The translations under genes were made by a program, and so were the position numbers. From contig NZ_JAIVFX010000002.1 of NCBI RefSeq assembly GCF_020829625.1, forward strand, positions 372,001 through 436,000: DNA of 64,000 nt. Reading direction: 5' to 3'. This stretch comes from Nostoc sp. XA010. Lineage in GTDB: Bacteria; Cyanobacteriota; Cyanobacteriia; Cyanobacteriales; Nostocaceae. This document shows, one piece after another, positions 62,035 through 64,000 of the stretch (position 1 is the first letter of the stretch; every line of letters starts with the position of its first letter). The notes under the pieces are model-generated. The model searched no databases, was not told the DNA's origin, and was given only the letters and a program-made list of their open reading frames with translations.

Positions 62035-62595
62035 TTACGTCAAACTCAACCAGCCAAAAACTTGTTCTACTGTTAGTTCTAATTCGATACCGTCAAGGAT
62101 GGGTAATTTATCAGCACCTTCGTATAATTCCACTCGCCCTCCAGGAAAAATCCCTAGCACACTTTCGTCTTCAGGGTTGATTAACCAGCCGAGTTCAGTA
62201 CTATTGCGCGAACAATGCAATAATTTACTCAATACTTTTTTTAATCCTTGGTCTGGGGAAAGAATCTCAATTGCCCAGTCGGGATGAATTTCAAAGCGGT
62301 TAGCAATTCTGCCAGATGAAGTTTTAGGAATTCTATCCCAGCGAAACACAGAAACATCAGGGACGATAGAAGCACCGCCAAAGGTGCAGCGCAGTTCTGG
62401 GAAAGCCAAAGCAATTTTTTGACTTTCGGTTAGCTGATTGATGACATGACAAGATTTGCTCCGCAGTAGGCTATGTTGACCTTGGGGCATTGGTTTTTGA
62501 ATGATTTCCCCGTTGATAAAGTCTGATGCTGGCTCAGTTTCTGGCAGTTTGAGGAACTCATCTAAAGTTAGCTGGGGTTGAGTTGCGATCGCCAT
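62035..62595 (-). CDS. Uma2 family endonuclease-like protein, copy 1
   Basis: 186 residues from ATG 62595. Uma2 (DUF820) proteins have a PD-(D/E)XK nuclease fold: FINGEIIQKPMPQG, GGASIVPDVSVFRWDR (Asp), DWAIEILSPDQ (Glu), then KVLSKLLHCS. They are hugely expanded in filamentous cyanobacteria; role unknown. A near-identical copy follows 656 bases downstream on the plus scale. Confidence 0.88.
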   Translation of the reverse strand: MAIATQPQLTLDEFLKLPETEPASDFINGEIIQKPMPQGQHSLLRSKSCHVINQLTESQKIALAFPELRCTFGGASIVPDVSVFRWDRIPKTSSGRIANRFEIHPDWAIEILSPDQGLKKVLSKLLHCSRNSTELGWLINPEDESVLGIFPGGRVELYEGADKLPILDGIELELTVEQVFGWLSLT

Positions 62596-62690
62596 AAGCA
62601 AATAGCATGGAGGGGATAGTTTTATTATGGGCGTGCGATCGCCTACTCTTAAAGCAAGCTACGCCTCGCATCCTTCGTTTGTGATAAGTA

Positions 62691-63251
62691 CTACATCCAA
62701 CTCAGCCAACCAAAAACCTCTTCAACTGTTAATTCCAACTCGATACCCTCAAGGATGGGTAATTTATCAGCACCTTCGTATAATTCCACTCGCTGTCCAG
62801 GAAAAATCCCTAGCACACTTTCGTCTTCAGGGTTGATTAACCAGCCCAGTTCAGTACCATTGCGCGAACAATGGAATAATTTACTCAACACTTTTTTTAA
62901 CCTTTGGTCTGGGGAAAGAATCTCAATTGCCCAGTCAGGATGAATATCAAAGCGGTTAGCAATTCTGCCAGATGAAGTTTTAAGAATTCTATCCCAGCGA
63001 AACACAGACACATCAGGGACGATAGAAGCACCGCCAAAGGTACAACGCAGCTCTGAGAAAGCGCAAGCAATTTTTTGGCTTTCAGTTACGTTATTAATGA
63101 CATTACAAAATTTAGTCTGTAGTCGGCTATGTTCACCTTGGGGCATTGGTTTTTGAATGATTTCTCCGTTGATAAAGTCTGATGCTGGCTCAGTTTCTGG
63201 CAGTTTGAGGAACTCATCTAAAGTTAGTTGGGGTTGAGTTGCGATCGCCAT
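62691..63251 (-). CDS. Uma2 family endonuclease-like protein, copy 2
   Basis: 186 residues from ATG 63251, same length as copy 1 and identical over most of its length, including upstream DNA to about 42 bases before the ATG. The open frame continues upstream without a stop to 63848, joining it to a NACHT-type remnant through a repeat; the internal ATG (MAIATQPQLTLDEF) is the true start. PDVSVF and AIEILSP motifs are intact. Confidence 0.88.
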   Translation of the reverse strand: MAIATQPQLTLDEFLKLPETEPASDFINGEIIQKPMPQGEHSRLQTKFCNVINNVTESQKIACAFSELRCTFGGASIVPDVSVFRWDRILKTSSGRIANRFDIHPDWAIEILSPDQRLKKVLSKLFHCSRNGTELGWLINPEDESVLGIFPGQRVELYEGADKLPILEGIELELTVEEVFGWLSWM

Positions 63252-63848
63252 AAGTAAATAGTATGGAGGGGATAGTTTTATTATGGGCGTGCGGCCTAAT
63301 ATAGTTCGGTTAAGGCAAGAGACGCGATAAATCGCCGTCTTTACAATAATCAGTCCTTTGTAGAGACGGCGATTTATCGCGTCTTTGTGATATGTAATTT
63401 CGTCAAAAAACCTTAATCTTTGCGCCTTTGCGTGAGAAGCTGGAAGGTTTGGATCGATTTTTTGGAGTAATTCGGAATCTTGTTTGAGAATATTCTGAAA
63501 GCTATCTATGTAAGCAGCCTGACTAACTAGTAGCACACAGCTTTCTAAACTTGGCTCTTTGTTGGTTGCATCAATAATGAACTTTAGGATGGTAATGGCG
63601 ACGGGGGCAAAGGGAATTATTTCTTTGGTAATTTGTCCGAGAGGAGAATTAAATACATCTAATAGCGACGAAATCTGTTCTACATAAGGTTTGAAGTTTT
63701 GAACATTGGGTTTTTGCTCTTTAATTGCCTTTGCCAAATCAAGCACGGCTTTAGCTGCTTCGGCTCCAGTCTTTGTTACCTCTACGCCTTGTCCCCAGTT
63801 CAAATCCTGAATGTTTTGCAAAAACTTCCAGAGTTTCGTCATCGCCAT
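63252..63848 (-). pseudogene. N-terminal stump of a NACHT-type protein, read into a repeat
   Basis: ATG 63848 (or 63842) starts WKFLQNIQDLNWGQGVEVTK, with an amphipathic helical block (VLDLAKAIKEQKPNVQNFKP, LGQITKEIIPFAPVAITILK) ending SCVLLVSQAAYIDSF. This is the N-terminal domain that precedes NACHT NTPases in many Nostoc proteins. After about residue 137 the NACHT and repeat domains are gone; the frame runs through the 63320-63384 hairpin into Uma2 copy 2. Confidence 0.65.
63320..63384. repeat. 21-bp perfect inverted repeat
   Basis: AGACGCGATAAATCGCCGTCT at 63320-63340 and its exact complement at 63364-63384, loop 23. The left border (AATATAGTTCGGTTAAG, from about 63299) resembles the ends of the elements at 13436 and 33600. 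Confidence 0.85.
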
Positions 63849-63930
63849 AGACTATTCTCCAACACCATCAATTTAGTAAAAATGCGCCTGTCTAGCGTTT
63901 CTCGTGTGTATGCAATAGACTTTGACCTCA

Positions 63931-64000
63931 CTTCCATTCCTCTCTCCTAAAAGGAGAGAAGCTTTGAATCTTACTCCCCAACGCTAGTAGGGAAGGGGTT
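63931..64000. repeat. 70-bp dispersed repeat, copy 2 (runs to the window edge)
   Basis: Matches 7818-7887 end to end. It may continue past the window, since copy 1 goes on as GGGGGTTAGGTT. Confidence 0.8.

Noticed and set aside
62691..63848. A genuine 385-residue NACHT-N/Uma2 fusion protein
   Set aside because: The joint is a dispersed hairpin repeat and Uma2 has its own start and duplicated leader identical to copy 1.

Overview
The window reads as chromosomal DNA of a filamentous, probably heterocystous cyanobacterium of the Nostoc/Anabaena group. The evidence is the very frequent HIP1 octamer (GCGATCGC), the aerobic chlorophyll cyclase AcsF, a helical carotenoid protein, many cyanobacteria-restricted families (DUF2996, DUF1822, DUF928, DUF1400, XisI), and the heptameric short repeats and GCTACGC-type palindromes typical of Nostoc. 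The species cannot be named from the sequence alone. I saw no rRNA, tRNA, CRISPR array or intact transposase.

Layout. 1-9.4 kb: a truncated repeat-rich hypothetical gene, a DUF2996 gene, a TM2 membrane protein, acsF, a Tat-exported PhoD phosphatase, a PEP-CTERM-like exported protein and a divergent aroA. 9.9-16 kb: a beta-carbonic anhydrase, small unknown genes, a decayed TPR gene and a PAS-PAS-GGDEF-EAL protein whose ends both abut repeats. 16-24 kb: a molybdopterin oxidoreductase of the FdhF/YdeP type with its probable sulfurtransferase FdhD; between them lie a carotenoid protein and a graveyard of three gene fragments. VOC, RluE and HisC genes follow. 24-37 kb: a 1,821-residue Ser/Thr kinase-ATPase-GAF-histidine kinase, a Coq4-family protein, a TIM-barrel glycosidase, an unusual CRP/dead-AAA+/polyferredoxin membrane fusion and an aquaporin. 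37-48 kb: transaldolase, an internally deleted Uma2 next to XisI, a TMEM175-type channel, an MFS carrier, rubrerythrin, a frameshifted SDR, an efflux adaptor, an SLH-glycosidase and HdeD. 50-55 kb: flavin-binding, aldo/keto reductase, ChaB and MATE genes. 55.5-60.2 kb: a compact DUF1822 / CHAT-CHASE2 / DUF928 cluster closed by a strong hairpin. 60-64 kb: an AI-2E-family exporter, a tandem Uma2 duplication and the N-terminal stump of a NACHT-type protein fused by a repeat to the second Uma2.

The most interesting candidate system is the CHAT-CHASE2 module (55.6-60.1 kb): a caspase-like protease domain joined to an extracytoplasmic sensor, flanked by two cyanobacterial proteins of unknown function. 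A close second is the 841-residue fusion at 33.75-36.28 kb, whose enhancer-binding-protein-like ATPase has lost its Walker B acidic residues and the sigma-54 contact loop. Intergenic DNA is unusually structured: at least five families of 90-400 bp inverted-repeat (MITE-like) elements, one with three copies, and three independent minisatellites that all have a 21-bp period.
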